A DNA stretch of 64,000 nucleotides from Salinispora tropica CNB-440 (GTDB lineage: Bacteria; Actinomycetota; Actinomycetes; Mycobacteriales; Micromonosporaceae). The notes under the pieces are model-generated. The model worked only from the letters and a program-made list of their open reading frames with translations. It was not told the DNA's origin and did no database searches. The DNA is taken from NCBI RefSeq assembly GCF_000016425.1, contig NC_009380.1, positions 5,026,144 to 5,090,143 on the forward strand, in the 5' to 3' direction. This document shows, piece after piece, positions 22,885 through 31,581 of this stretch; the stretch's first letter is position 1, and the number at the start of each line of letters is the position of its first letter. The position numbers and the translations under genes were made by a program.

Positions 22885-23751
22885 TCAGAGGCGGGCGAGG
22901 AACGGGTAGGTCGCGAAACCAAGCAGTACGAAGACGAGCAGGGCACCCGGGATATCCAGTCGGCCGGTCACCCCCTCCGCCCGAGCCAGGTTGTCGGTGC
23001 GGATCTGGTCGCGTAGCGAGTCGGCACGGCTGCGCAGGGTCTCGTGCACCTGCGCACCCTCGCTGCCCGAGGAGCGCATGATCGCGCCCACGTCACCGAG
23101 CTCGGGAATGCCGATCTGGTCGGCGAGCTCCCGCAACTCGTCCCAGGGCGAGTGCATCTGTAGCTGGGCGAGGCGCAGCGACTCCCGGATCCGGTCGAAT
23201 ACCCAACCGTCGCAGACCTCCGCCGCGCGCTCCAGCGACTGCACCGGCCCGTGCGCGGCCGAGAGCTGCAACGCCACCAGATCCAGATAGGTGCAGACGG
23301 CGGCCCGGAACTCGCTGCGGGCCGCCTCCGCCTTGGTCAACACCGCGCGGTGTGCGAGCCACGCGCAGACCAGCGCCAGGCCGAGACTGCCCAGCACCGG
23401 TACGGCCACCGGCAGCCCAACCCCCGTGACGGCGAACGTAACGCTGAGCAGGGTCGGCGAGGCGAGCCCGATCAACGCGGAGAGCAGCAGCGACAGGGCG
23501 TACTGCTCGGGGGTTCGGCCGAGCAGGGCGAGCTGTTGGTGCGGTGGACGCAGCCACCGGGCGAGCTCGGTCAGCCACTCCAGCCGGTGGTCGGCGGGCC
23601 GGGCCGGGTGGGACCCCGACGGCTGGTGCAGCCGCCGCAGCGCGGGACCGAGTGCCGGGGTCGCCGGAAGGAGCTCCCGGACCACCAGGAAGACCCCGAG
23701 CCCGCCCAGCGCCCCGGCGGTCACCGCGATGGTCAACAGCCAGTTCGTCAC
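22885..23751 (-). CDS. tadC: TadC, type II secretion F-family platform protein
   Basis: 288 residues with N-terminal and C-terminal hydrophobic segments and the T2SSF domain (about 120-265): EFRAAVCTYLDLVALQLSAA, then LGDVGAIMRSSGSEGAQVHE. In Tad systems TadB and TadC form the inner-membrane platform beside the TadA ATPase. Its ATG overlaps the tadB stop (ATGA). Confidence 0.88.
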   Translation of the reverse strand: MTNWLLTIAVTAGALGGLGVFLVVRELLPATPALGPALRRLHQPSGSHPARPADHRLEWLTELARWLRPPHQQLALLGRTPEQYALSLLLSALIGLASPTLLSVTFAVTGVGLPVAVPVLGSLGLALVCAWLAHRAVLTKAEAARSEFRAAVCTYLDLVALQLSAAHGPVQSLERAAEVCDGWVFDRIRESLRLAQLQMHSPWDELRELADQIGIPELGDVGAIMRSSGSEGAQVHETLRSRADSLRDQIRTDNLARAEGVTGRLDIPGALLVFVLLGFATYPFLARL

Positions 23752-24650
23752 GCCAGCACCTCCGGCGATTCGGGCGCCCGCAGGAAACGGACCGGCCGCT
23801 GCGGCTGACTCATCGCGCGAACCCAGGCCAGCAGGACGACGAAGGCCACCCCGAGCACCGCCATCACGAACTGTCCGGTCGGGGTGCCGTACGGGCGGAT
23901 GTAGTCGGTGTTCAGCAGCCCGTACGCGAGCACCGCCAGGGTCATGCCGGTGAGGAAGCGGACCGCGAACCGGGGCTGGGTGCGTTTGGCCTCGATCTCC
24001 CGACGGGTGGCTACCTCGGCGCTGGCGGCTGACGCGATCGAGCCGAGTACGTCGCCGAGGCGCTCACCCCGGTCGGTCAGGTGCAGAATCAACGCCGCCA
24101 CCACCTGGTCGCAGACCGGGTCGGCGATCTCGTCGGCGAAGGCCAGCAGAGCGGGACGGGCCAGCCAGCCGGCCTGAAGACGGGCGGCGAGCAGTCGCAC
24201 CTCCTCCTGGATCTCTTCTGGTGCGGTGGCGACGGTGCCGGTGATCGCGGCTTGCAGGCCCTGCCCGGTGGCCGAGATGTCCTTGAGTCGTCGGGTCCAC
24301 TCGCCGACCGCCTCGATGCGGCCGATGGCTCGTTGCTCGGCCCGGCCCACCGAGAAGAGCCAGGGCGTGCCGGGAACCGCGACGGCGACCAGCAGGCCGA
24401 CCACCGGGAGCCCGGTCAGCAAAAATCCCAGCGCGCCGGCGAACACCGCGCCGGCCAGCAGCAGCTGGTGGACGCGCCGCTCCTGCGGCGTGGCGCCGAA
24501 GCCAAGCCAGCTGATCCCGCGCCCGGCTCCGGGGCCCGGCCCGGGTGGACGGCGGGTGCCGACGATCGCGACGACGGCCAACAACAGCCCGGCCACGCAG
24601 GCGGCGCCGGAGAGCACCGCGACGAGTTCGATGTCGACCGCGGCGTTCAT
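23748..24650 (-). CDS. tadB: TadB, type II secretion F-family platform protein
   Basis: 300 residues: two N-terminal helices (near 8-30 and 70-100), the T2SSF domain with GEWTRRLKDISATGQGLQAA and LTDRGERLGDVLGSIASAAS, and two C-terminal helices. It pairs with TadC as the membrane platform of the Flp pilus assembly machine. ATG 24650 overlaps the tadA stop (ATGA); the open frame upstream belongs to tadA. Confidence 0.88.
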   Translation of the reverse strand: MNAAVDIELVAVLSGAACVAGLLLAVVAIVGTRRPPGPGPGAGRGISWLGFGATPQERRVHQLLLAGAVFAGALGFLLTGLPVVGLLVAVAVPGTPWLFSVGRAEQRAIGRIEAVGEWTRRLKDISATGQGLQAAITGTVATAPEEIQEEVRLLAARLQAGWLARPALLAFADEIADPVCDQVVAALILHLTDRGERLGDVLGSIASAASAEVATRREIEAKRTQPRFAVRFLTGMTLAVLAYGLLNTDYIRPYGTPTGQFVMAVLGVAFVVLLAWVRAMSQPQRPVRFLRAPESPEVLA

Positions 24651-26173
24651 CGTTGGGCCAACCGAGTCTGCCGGGGGCGTCGCCACGCGCCGCTGCCCGC
24701 CTCGATCCACCGGCTGAGCAGTCGGGTGTCGTAGCCGACCCGCAGGAGCTGCGTGCGGGTCCGCTCCGGTAGGTGCCGGGGCACCGCCCGCCCGTCCGGG
24801 CCGGGCCCGAAGACCGTGGTGGTGGTGATCCGGTCGCTGTCGCCGACACCGATCACCTCCTCGATGTGGGAGACGAAGCGGTGCTTACGACCGCCGATCG
24901 CGGTCTCGTCCTCAATGGTGACGTAGACGATCAGGTCGAGCGCGTTGCTGGCCATCCGACGGGCCTGGTCAACGGTCATCTCCCGGCCATGCGCCAGGGC
25001 CAGTTCGATGATCCGGTCGCCGACGCCGGCCGGCGTGCGGGCGTGGATCGTGCACATCGAGCCGCGGCTGGTGGTCATCGCCTGGAGCATCGGCACGATC
25101 TCCCGGGAGCGGACCTCGCCGACGATGATCCGCAGGACCCCCATCCGCAGCGACACCGGGATGAGGTCGGCGATGCTGACCTCACCGGCGGGGCGGCCGT
25201 CCGGCCCGCGTTCGCCATGCCCCTCGCGGGCCTCGAAGCTCATCACCGCCCGGTGCTGGTCGCCGCGGCGGGCCGGTAGCAGCTCCCGGCTCTCCTCGAG
25301 CAGCACGTACGGCTCATCGGCCGGGATCTCGTTCATCAGGGCCCGGATGACGGTCGTCTTACCCGCCCCGGCCAGGCCGGCAACCATGATGTTCAGGCCA
25401 GCGCGCAGGGCGGCGCGGAGGAAGTCGCGCAGCAGCGGGTCGAGCATCTCGTCCAGGTCGGCTCGGCCGCCGGCGAGGTCGTCCAGCCCCACATCGAGCG
25501 TGTTGTGCTTTCTGATCACCGCGTAGGGGCGGTGGCTGACCAGGAACACCGCGGCGAGCCGGCTTCCGTCGGGCAGTTGCAGGTCGAGGGTGGGCTTGGA
25601 GGTGGAGAGCGAACGTTCGGTGGCGCCCGCCCGCCGTGCCGCCGCCTGCAGGATCTCCACCAGTTCGTCGTCGCTGTCGGCGATCGGCTCGATCCAGTCA
25701 ACCCCGCCGCCGCGCCGGGTGACGCGCACCTGGTCGCAGCCGAGGATGTGTACCTCTTCGATGCTCTCGTCCACCAGCAGGGTCTGGAGCCGGCCGAGCC
25801 CGGCCAGCTCGGCGGTCACCTGGTCGAGCAGGAGCCGTTCCTCGTCGGCGGTGAGCGGGGTGCCGGCCCGACGGACCGCGTCGGCGTACGCGGAGACGAC
25901 CGTGACCGCCAGCCGGGCGCGCTCGGTGTCTTCGGCGTCGGGGTCGAACTCCCGGCCGCGCTGCCAGTGGGTGAGCCGTTCGCTGAGCTCTCGGCGCAGT
26001 TCCCGGACGACCTGGAAGTCGACCCGGGGGCGGGGCGGTGGCTCCGATTCGGCGGCAGCGGGCCGGTGCTGCCGGCCGTTCGACGGGGCCAGCGGGGGTG
26101 CGGTCGAGGTGGCGGTCGGCGCGGCGGTTGGGGGGTGCCGCCGTGGGTCGGCGGAGACCGGTTCAAACCGCAT
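24647..26173 (-). CDS. tadA: TadA/CpaF secretion ATPase
   Basis: 508 residues. A Pro-rich N-terminal stretch precedes the CpaF domain: Walker A GLAGAGKT at 266-273, LEESRELLPARRG (Asp box region), MGVLRIIVGEVRSREIVPML (Walker B) and the His box TIHARTPAGVGDRI. This hexameric ATPase powers pilin polymerisation at the TadBC platform. Its start overlaps the tadZ stop by 11 bases. It also contains the N-terminal three-helix region (ERLLLDQVTAELAGLGRLQTLL) typical of actinobacterial CpaF. Confidence 0.92.
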   Translation of the reverse strand: MRFEPVSADPRRHPPTAAPTATSTAPPLAPSNGRQHRPAAAESEPPPRPRVDFQVVRELRRELSERLTHWQRGREFDPDAEDTERARLAVTVVSAYADAVRRAGTPLTADEERLLLDQVTAELAGLGRLQTLLVDESIEEVHILGCDQVRVTRRGGGVDWIEPIADSDDELVEILQAAARRAGATERSLSTSKPTLDLQLPDGSRLAAVFLVSHRPYAVIRKHNTLDVGLDDLAGGRADLDEMLDPLLRDFLRAALRAGLNIMVAGLAGAGKTTVIRALMNEIPADEPYVLLEESRELLPARRGDQHRAVMSFEAREGHGERGPDGRPAGEVSIADLIPVSLRMGVLRIIVGEVRSREIVPMLQAMTTSRGSMCTIHARTPAGVGDRIIELALAHGREMTVDQARRMASNALDLIVYVTIEDETAIGGRKHRFVSHIEEVIGVGDSDRITTTTVFGPGPDGRAVPRHLPERTRTQLLRVGYDTRLLSRWIEAGSGAWRRPRQTRLAQR

Positions 26174-26963
26174 TCGGCACCTCCTGCGTCACCGGCCAGG
26201 CCAGGCGGGCCCGCCGCCGGTCCAGCAGCGCCCCGATCGGCACCTCCAGCTCGCTGGCGGCACGCAGCAGCGGCCGACCGACCCGCACGGTCCCACCGAG
26301 GGTCAACACCTCGGCGGTACGGGGGTCGTGCGGCAGCCGCGCGATGACCGGTAGCTGCAACGCCTTGCTGATCTCGCCACGCCCGTGTCCGCCGCCGACC
26401 AGCAGCAGCCGCAGCGCGCCCGGGGCGACCCGGTGCTCGGTGAAGTCCCGCTGGATCGCCCGGACCAGCGCGCGGGTGGCGGAGACCTCCGGCAACCGCG
26501 CACGGGTGACCACCAGCACCACCGAGGCGGCGCGCAGAAGCGGCCAGGGCGGACCGGGCACGTGCAGGCGACCACAGTCGACGAGGACGTCGTACGGCGG
26601 GTCGCCGTGGTCGAGTTCGGTGAAGAAGTCGGCGAACCGCTGCCACAGCGGGGTGACGCTGCCGGCCTGGGCGGGGTCGACGACGCCGGGCAGCAGCAGC
26701 CGCTCCCGTTTCGGCGCGTCCAGGTCGACCAGCTGCGACCAGAACGTCGCCTCCAGGTTGCCGTCCCGCAGCTCCCCGACGGCCAGCTCACCGATGCCCC
26801 GGGGCCCGTCGAGCGTCCCACCGAGGAAGCCGGCGAGCAAAGACCCGCCCGCCGGGTCGCACTCGGCGAGCACCAGCCGCCGGTGCCAGGTCAGGGCGCA
26901 GGCCAGCGCCGAGGTGGTGACTCCCGGCGAGCCCTTCGCGGCGACCAGCGCGATGATCGCCAT
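26163..26963 (-). CDS. TadZ/CpaE-like MinD-ParA ATPase
   Basis: 266 residues of the MinD/ParA P-loop superfamily with a deviant Walker A (VAAKGSPGVTTSALACALTW at 7-26) and AECDPAGGSL as the switch region; VLVDCGRLHVPG lies where Walker B is expected. In Tad loci, TadZ localises the machinery at the pole. The usual Lys in the second half of Walker A is Val here (GVTTS), as in many TadZ-like proteins with weak or no ATPase activity. It follows cpaB by two bases. Confidence 0.78.
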   Translation of the reverse strand: MAIIALVAAKGSPGVTTSALACALTWHRRLVLAECDPAGGSLLAGFLGGTLDGPRGIGELAVGELRDGNLEATFWSQLVDLDAPKRERLLLPGVVDPAQAGSVTPLWQRFADFFTELDHGDPPYDVLVDCGRLHVPGPPWPLLRAASVVLVVTRARLPEVSATRALVRAIQRDFTEHRVAPGALRLLLVGGGHGRGEISKALQLPVIARLPHDPRTAEVLTLGGTVRVGRPLLRAASELEVPIGALLDRRRARLAWPVTQEVPNAV

Positions 26964-26965
26964 GC

Positions 26966-27625
26966 TCAGGCCGCCTCGGTGAGCACGACGGCGATCCGGT
27001 CCTGGGCCACCAGCGCCGCCACCGCCGGCACGTCCCGCACGGCGAGTGCCAGGTAGACCACCATCTCGTCGTCGTTTCCGACGATGCTGGCGTCGATCAC
27101 GGTGGCCTCGAATCGGGTCGCCGTGGTGGTCGACCGGTCGTCGTTGCCGGCCGGGGTGCTGACCAGGGACACCTTGTCCCCGGGGTGTAGCCGGCGAGCC
27201 GGCGCCTGGGCCAGCTCCAGCCCCACCGAGAGCTGCTGCTGGCCGGGGGCGAGCAGCGGTTTGTCGGTGAGTTGCTCCATGGTGAGCAGCGTTCCGGGGA
27301 CGAGCGACACCTTCGCCCGTTTCCCCACCACGTCACCCTGCTGCCCGGCTGGCACCGGGGAGAGCCCCGCCCCACCGGCGACCTGCACGGTCACCAGGTC
27401 GTCGGCGCTGACCACGCGGCCGACCTCGACCGGCCGGGCCACCGCCAGGTAGCTGCCGGTGGCGCGGACCGCGTTAACGGCGAAGGCTGAGCCGAGGCCA
27501 CCGAGGGCGATCAGGAGGACGGCCAGGCCGAGGAGGCCGGGGCGCATCCGGCGCTGCCGGACCACCTTGGGCGGGGTGATCGGGGCGTCGGCTGTCGCCG
27601 CTGCGTTGCTGGTCGCAAGGCTCAC
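26966..27625 (-). CDS. CpaB/RcpC-like SAF-domain protein
   Basis: 219 residues: a cytosolic tail, a membrane helix near residues 29-50 (PGLLGLAVLLIALGGLGSAF), a SAF domain (PVEVGRVVSADDLVTVQVAG, VPGTLLTMEQLT) and a C-terminal domain with LHPGDKVSLVSTP. CpaB proteins contribute to pilus passage or assembly outside the cytoplasmic membrane. In this Gram-positive setting it is probably a wall-facing component. The start overlaps the stop of the secreted-protein gene. Confidence 0.82.
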   Translation of the reverse strand: MSLATSNAAATADAPITPPKVVRQRRMRPGLLGLAVLLIALGGLGSAFAVNAVRATGSYLAVARPVEVGRVVSADDLVTVQVAGGAGLSPVPAGQQGDVVGKRAKVSLVPGTLLTMEQLTDKPLLAPGQQQLSVGLELAQAPARRLHPGDKVSLVSTPAGNDDRSTTTATRFEATVIDASIVGNDDEMVVYLALAVRDVPAVAALVAQDRIAVVLTEAA

Positions 27626-28572
27626 TGGGTTACCACCTGAAGCTCATCAATGTCGATCGTCACGATGCCGCTGGTCCGGGTGATCTCGAAGCTGCCGCTC
27701 TCGCCACCGCCGCTCCAGCTCACCGTCCAGTGCGTGGCCGCCTGGATCTGGTACGTGCCGGGCTCCGGGTAGCCGCTGTGGTAGCCGCAGTCCGGGGAGC
27801 GTTTACCGGCCAACGGGCTCTCCGACCGGTACGCCGTTCCGGCACCGGAGCAGGTCACCTCCGCGCCGTTGCCCATGTCCCAGGTCACCTGGTCGACCTC
27901 CGCCGCGATGGAGACGGTCAGACCTCGGTCGGTGGCGGAGGCCTGTTGCGGGCCGAAGTAGTGACGGGGCTGGCCGGGCTGGGCCGTGCTGGCCCACATC
28001 CAGACCGGTAGGCCGACCAACCCGGGGCCGATGTGCCGGCGGGGCGCGACGGCCACCCTCGGCGGGAGCAGGTCGATCGAGGCGAGCGCCCGTCGGGCCA
28101 GTTCCGCCGGGTCGGGCGGGGTGCCGAAACCGGGCGGTGGGGCATCGCGCAGTTCCGTCCGCTGCGAGCCGAGGTCACCCCCGTTGCAGGTCAGCAGATA
28201 CCAGTCGAAGCCGTCCGGGGTGCCCTCCGGCCGGGGCTCGATCAGCTTGTAGTAGCAGCCGTCGCCGTTGTGGAACCAGCCGAGCACCTCGTCGTAGCAG
28301 GGGACGACCCGGCCGTTCCACTGGCACGTCCCGCCGGCACCGCCCCCGCCGTCACCGGGGCCACCGTCTCCCGGGTCACCGCCACCGCCGGGGTCGTCGT
28401 CCCAGACGTCGCAGGTGGTCTGCCCGGGTGGGCAGATCACGTCCGGCGGGTCGGCGCGGCCGGCGGTGGGTACGGCTACCGCCGCCAGCCCGAGGGTAAG
28501 GAGCGCTGCCAGCCCGAGGGTGATCAGCGCCGGCAGCGGGGTACGGCGCGACCGGACGGCCCGGGTCAACAC
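27622..28572 (-). CDS. Secreted protein of the tad locus, unknown function
   Basis: 316 residues from a GTG overlapping the previous gene's stop. A signal peptide (about residues 1-40, SRRTPLPALITLGLAALLTL into AVAVPTAGRADP) precedes a Cys-containing segment, an Asp/Gly/Pro-rich repeat-like linker (DPGGGGDPGDGGPGDGGGG), and a beta-rich domain with paired Cys (CQWNGRVVPC, CYYKL, LLTCNGG, EVTCSGAG, SPDCGYHSGYPEPGTYQI). I know no defined function. Operon position suggests a pilus-associated surface protein. Confidence 0.72.
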   Translation of the reverse strand: MLTRAVRSRRTPLPALITLGLAALLTLGLAAVAVPTAGRADPPDVICPPGQTTCDVWDDDPGGGGDPGDGGPGDGGGGAGGTCQWNGRVVPCYDEVLGWFHNGDGCYYKLIEPRPEGTPDGFDWYLLTCNGGDLGSQRTELRDAPPPGFGTPPDPAELARRALASIDLLPPRVAVAPRRHIGPGLVGLPVWMWASTAQPGQPRHYFGPQQASATDRGLTVSIAAEVDQVTWDMGNGAEVTCSGAGTAYRSESPLAGKRSPDCGYHSGYPEPGTYQIQAATHWTVSWSGGGESGSFEITRTSGIVTIDIDELQVVTQ

Positions 28573-29132
28573 GGCTGGTCCTCGTGGGAGGCGCCGGCAT
28601 TGATCAACCATCGACCGTCCGGATATCGGGTCACGGTCGCGGTGGCCAGGTGCCGGGTGCTCTGGCTACCGGGCACGACCCGCTTGTCTTCCGCGTAGAC
28701 CAGCTGCCAGCCGGTCGCGTCCAGGCAGTCCTGGATCTCGACGGTGGGCGGGACATTCGCGATGTCGACGGCGGTCACGACGGGGTCCGAACGGAGTGCG
28801 CCGATGCGGACAGCGCCGTGTTCCTTGGCTGCGCGGAGGGTGTACCGGACCCGGGTCAGCAACGGGTCGGCCAGGTAGGTGGTGAGTTCCGGGTGGTGCG
28901 GGTCGCTGGCGCCACTCGCTTCCCGGGTCACGGCAAGATATCCGGAATAGGCGGCGAGCGCGGCTTTCCGAGCGTTTCGCTCGCCCGCTTCCCGCGATGT
29001 CGGGGCGGGTTGATCAATCGCGCCCGCCACCTCGACAGGCTCTTCGCGGTCGGTGCCGCAGCCGGTCACGGCACCCAACAGCGCGCCCACCGCCAGGTAC
29101 GCCGCCGCGCCCTTGACCTGCCTTCCTCCCAC
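28566..29132 (-). CDS. Lipoprotein of the tad locus, unknown function
   Basis: 188 residues from GTG with GGAGGGG eight bases upstream. An N-terminal signal (AAAYLAVGALLGAVTGCGTD) ends in a lipobox with Cys near residue 23, so the protein should be lipidated on the outer face of the membrane. The remainder is a small mixed domain ending GRWLINAGASHEDQPC, with one further Cys (QDCLDATGW). First gene of the leftward pilus operon. The family is unrecognised. Confidence 0.75.
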   Translation of the reverse strand: MGGRQVKGAAAYLAVGALLGAVTGCGTDREEPVEVAGAIDQPAPTSREAGERNARKAALAAYSGYLAVTREASGASDPHHPELTTYLADPLLTRVRYTLRAAKEHGAVRIGALRSDPVVTAVDIANVPPTVEIQDCLDATGWQLVYAEDKRVVPGSQSTRHLATATVTRYPDGRWLINAGASHEDQPC

Positions 29133-29547
29133 TGTCTCGCCCCTCCTCGTCGACCTCCCCCGGGCGGTTGCCACCCGGGGAATCCGGACATGCGGAAGCG
29201 CGGCCGGATGCCACCATCCGGGCCCCATACAAGGCATCCACATTTACTGTTAGTGGCTTGTAAGAAAGATGACTCCCACCCCGCCCGCAGTTTCTTGATC
29301 GAAGGGTTGCCGGGGTTGCATTGCACTCAATTGGCGAGCATAGGCTGACGACAGCCGATGCAACAGGGGCAATTCAGGTGAACACGCTCAGTAGTGGTAG
29401 GGGGTGGTCGCCGATGCTGGCGTCCCCCCACTGCCGACACACCGCCCCGGCGCACCCGACGCCCGGCCGGACCACCCCGACGACAGACCCAGGCCAGGAA
29501 GCCCGCTACCAGAAAACCAACCAGTTGTTACTCTGCGTACTCAGCCG
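29133..29547. promoter_or_regulatory. Divergent control region between the pilus operon and the prepilin peptidase
   Basis: This 415-base gap has no convincing gene. Rightward, TTGCAT (29316-29321) and TAGGCT (29341-29346) are a possible promoter with a 19-base spacer and a leader of about 200 bases before the peptidase. Leftward, the AT-richer patch around 29240-29290 is the likely promoter of the pilus operon. No riboswitch class was recognised. Confidence 0.4.
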
Positions 29548-30309
29548 ATGGAGATCGACATGTCGGTGACCATCTCCAGCCACACCCACCCCCGCTCGCT
29601 GCTGGCCATGCTCACGCTCACCCCGGTGCTGCGGCTCGCCGCCGTGCGGCACGCCGTACCCGTGGGGGTCACGGCCCGGCTCGGCTGCGACGCCTGCGGT
29701 GCCCCGATCGGCCTGGCCCAACCGGGGCCGGCGATCGGGCCGCGCGCCCGGTGCGGCGGGTGCGGCACGCGGGTCGGCCCACCACCCGGCTCGGTGGAGG
29801 TCGCCGTGCTCGCCGCCGGCCTGGCGCTGCTCCTGGCCGGCCCACCCGTCATCGAGCTGGCCGCGGCGGCCTGGTGGCTCGGCTGGGCGGTACCGCTCGC
29901 GTTCGTTGACGCCGCGGTGCACCGACTGCCGGACCGACTCACCGGCCCCGCCGCGCTCGGCACCTGGCTGCTGCTCGGCCTGGCCGCGACCCTCGACACC
30001 GGGTACGCCCCCTGGCTGCGCGCCACCGCCGCCGGGCTCGGCCTGGGCCTGCTCTTCGCCACCAGCACCCTCCTGCTCGGCCGGCGCGGCTTCGGCCTCG
30101 GCGACGCCAAACTCGCGGTCGGCGTGGGCCTGCTCCTTGGCTGGCACGGCTGGCCCTTCCTGGTTCTGGGGCTGCTGCTCGCCTTCACCTTCGCCGCCGT
30201 GACCGCCCTGGCGCTGCTCGCCACCGGGCGGGCCCGCTGGTCCAGCCACCTGCCCTTCGGCCCGTTCCTCCTGCTCGCCACCCCGACCACGCTCCTGCTC
30301 ACCGGCTGA
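29548..30309 (+). CDS. Type IV prepilin peptidase (TadV/CpaA, A24 family)
   Basis: 253 residues. The paired aspartates of the A24 family are visible as VDAAVHRLPDRLT and the G-x-G-D motif GLGDAKLAVGVG. An N-terminal zinc-finger-like region has two CxxC pairs (CDACGAP and CGGCGTR), as in PilD-type enzymes. Six to eight hydrophobic segments follow. It should cleave Flp pilin and the TadE/TadG leaders at the cytoplasmic face. Divergent from the tad operon. ATG 29560 is an alternative start. Confidence 0.85.
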   Translation: MEIDMSVTISSHTHPRSLLAMLTLTPVLRLAAVRHAVPVGVTARLGCDACGAPIGLAQPGPAIGPRARCGGCGTRVGPPPGSVEVAVLAAGLALLLAGPPVIELAAAAWWLGWAVPLAFVDAAVHRLPDRLTGPAALGTWLLLGLAATLDTGYAPWLRATAAGLGLGLLFATSTLLLGRRGFGLGDAKLAVGVGLLLGWHGWPFLVLGLLLAFTFAAVTALALLATGRARWSSHLPFGPFLLLATPTTLLLTG

Positions 30310-30439
30310 CGGGTTGAGCCCGGGCCGGCCTCGGCCACCACGACGACGAAGCGCTCGCCCCCGTGGAATCCGCCAGGTGGGGACGAGCGCAGGTCGGGTC
30401 GAATCCGGTTCGGGATGACATCGGTGGTGCCGTGGTGGG

Positions 30440-30631
30440 TCAGCCGCGGTCGGGAAGCTGGGCGACGAACGCCGACCAGGCCCGGGGCCCGAACACCAGC
30501 GCCGGCCCGGTCGGGTCCTTGGAGTCCCGCACTCCCACGATGCCGGGAAGGTTGCCGGCGACCTCGATGCACTCACCGCCGCTCGTGCCGCTGCGAGTGG
30601 ACTTCTTCCAGCGAGCGTTACTGAGGTTCAT
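30440..30631 (-). CDS. DUF397-family protein
   Basis: 63 residues: WKKSTRSGTSGGECIEVA, GIVGVRDSKDPTGPALVFGP and a final helix. This is the full DUF397 pattern, small actinobacterial proteins usually encoded next to an XRE/DUF5753 regulator in pairs related to Streptomyces developmental or toxin-antitoxin-like modules. Its ATG overlaps the stop of a broken DUF5753 remnant, so the normal partner is gone. Confidence 0.85.
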   Translation of the reverse strand: MNLSNARWKKSTRSGTSGGECIEVAGNLPGIVGVRDSKDPTGPALVFGPRAWSAFVAQLPDRG

Positions 30632-30827
30632 GCAGGCACTCCGCTTCCTTGATCAGCGCGACCGATGAGACTTGCGGGAGGGCGACGCCCCGCACACTCT
30701 CCCACCTGGTCTGGAGGGTCGCTACCCCCTCCTCGTTGGTGACAACCTCGCCGGCAAGTTGGTCTTCCAGATGTACGACCCGGCTCCCGTCCGGGAGCAT
30801 CGCCAGGGCGAGAGGGCCGGAGAGCCC
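30618..30827 (-). pseudogene. C-terminal remnant of an XRE/DUF5753 regulator
   Basis: The minus strand reads GLSGPLALAMLPDGSRVVHL, EDQLAGEVVTNEEGVATLQT and VRGVALPQVSSVALIKEAE. This is the last 70 or so residues of the DUF5753 domain, ending four codons into the DUF397 gene as in intact pairs. The helix-turn-helix and most of DUF5753 are missing. Upstream sequence switches frame into a NUDIX-like fragment. Confidence 0.65.
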
Positions 30828-30840
30828 CGCGATCCACCCA

Positions 30841-30930
30841 GGTGTTGCCGTCCCGGAGCTGCAACAACAACCGACCCTGAGGATCAACCAGGATCACGCC
30901 CGCGATTCGTACGTCCACTCGCGCCACCAT
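30841..30930 (-). pseudogene. N-terminal remnant of a NUDIX hydrolase
   Basis: From an ATG at 30928-30930 the frame reads MVARVDVRIAGVILVDPQGR and LLLQLRDGNT, the first strand pair of a NUDIX fold, then runs out into a different frame that carries the DUF5753 tail. The Nudix box is absent, so the gene is a truncated fragment. Confidence 0.55.
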
Positions 30931-31144
30931 GCACGCAGCCTAATCTGGCTGGACTCTAGGAAAGCTGATGTCCGAACACGACACAAGGCTTGAGGAGACG
31001 CGAATTCCCGCCTACGTTTACACCCGCGCGCCGACCACGACGGTGACTGCCTCCAATGCGCCCCACGGGTGGCAGGGCCGCTGCCGTCTCCAGGACAGGC
31101 GGGGAGGTAACGCACATGCGGAGGTCTACCTGCGCGGTGACGAG

Positions 31145-31462
31145 GTGAGCCGCATCCTCCCGTTCATCGCGGGCGGCGCTCTCCTCGGTGCGGTAGCCGG
31201 GCTCTCCTTCGGCCTGGGCAACTACACGGCCGCCTGGATCGTTTGGCTCCTGTACTTCGGCGTGGTCGAAGTGACGGCCGTGTTGAACAGCCGCGACGGT
31301 GACACGCTGTCCGAGCACGTCTGGTTGTGGTTCGGCACGCAGCGCCGCAAGCCCGGCGAGCCGGCCCGGAAGGTCACGGGCTGGGTGTGGCTACGGCGGT
31401 TCGCGCTGCTGGCGTTCGTGACCTGGCTCGCCCTTCACTTCCTCACCGGGGGCCTCGTCTGA
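31145..31462 (+). CDS. Actinophage-like small membrane protein
   Basis: 105 residues from a GTG at 31145; the frame remains open to 30968, but that upstream part looks non-coding. Two or three hydrophobic segments (ILPFIAGGALLGAVAGLSF, YTAAWIVWLLYFGVVEVTAV and LLAFVTWLALHFLTGG) surround the phrase SRDGDTLSEHVWLWFGTQRR, a pattern I associate with membrane proteins of actinobacteriophages. The function is unknown. Its stop overlaps the beginning of a VOC remnant. Confidence 0.6.
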   Translation: MSRILPFIAGGALLGAVAGLSFGLGNYTAAWIVWLLYFGVVEVTAVLNSRDGDTLSEHVWLWFGTQRRKPGEPARKVTGWVWLRRFALLAFVTWLALHFLTGGLV

Positions 31463-31581
31463 TCCGATACGACCAGCTCGACATGATGCCAGGGGAATCA
31501 CCGCTCGGGCCGGGCGGTGGAGGTGTCGCCTGGTTCCCGGATCCCAACGGAAACACCTTCGCTCCGGGAGCCGACATCTGA
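31462..31581 (+). pseudogene. C-terminal remnant of a VOC/glyoxalase-family protein
   Basis: A 39-codon open stretch ends GGGGVAWFPDPNGNTFAPGADI before a stop at 31579-31581. The VAWFxDPxGN motif is the typical C-terminal metal-side strand of glyoxalase-like proteins. No start or N-terminal half is present. Confidence 0.6.
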
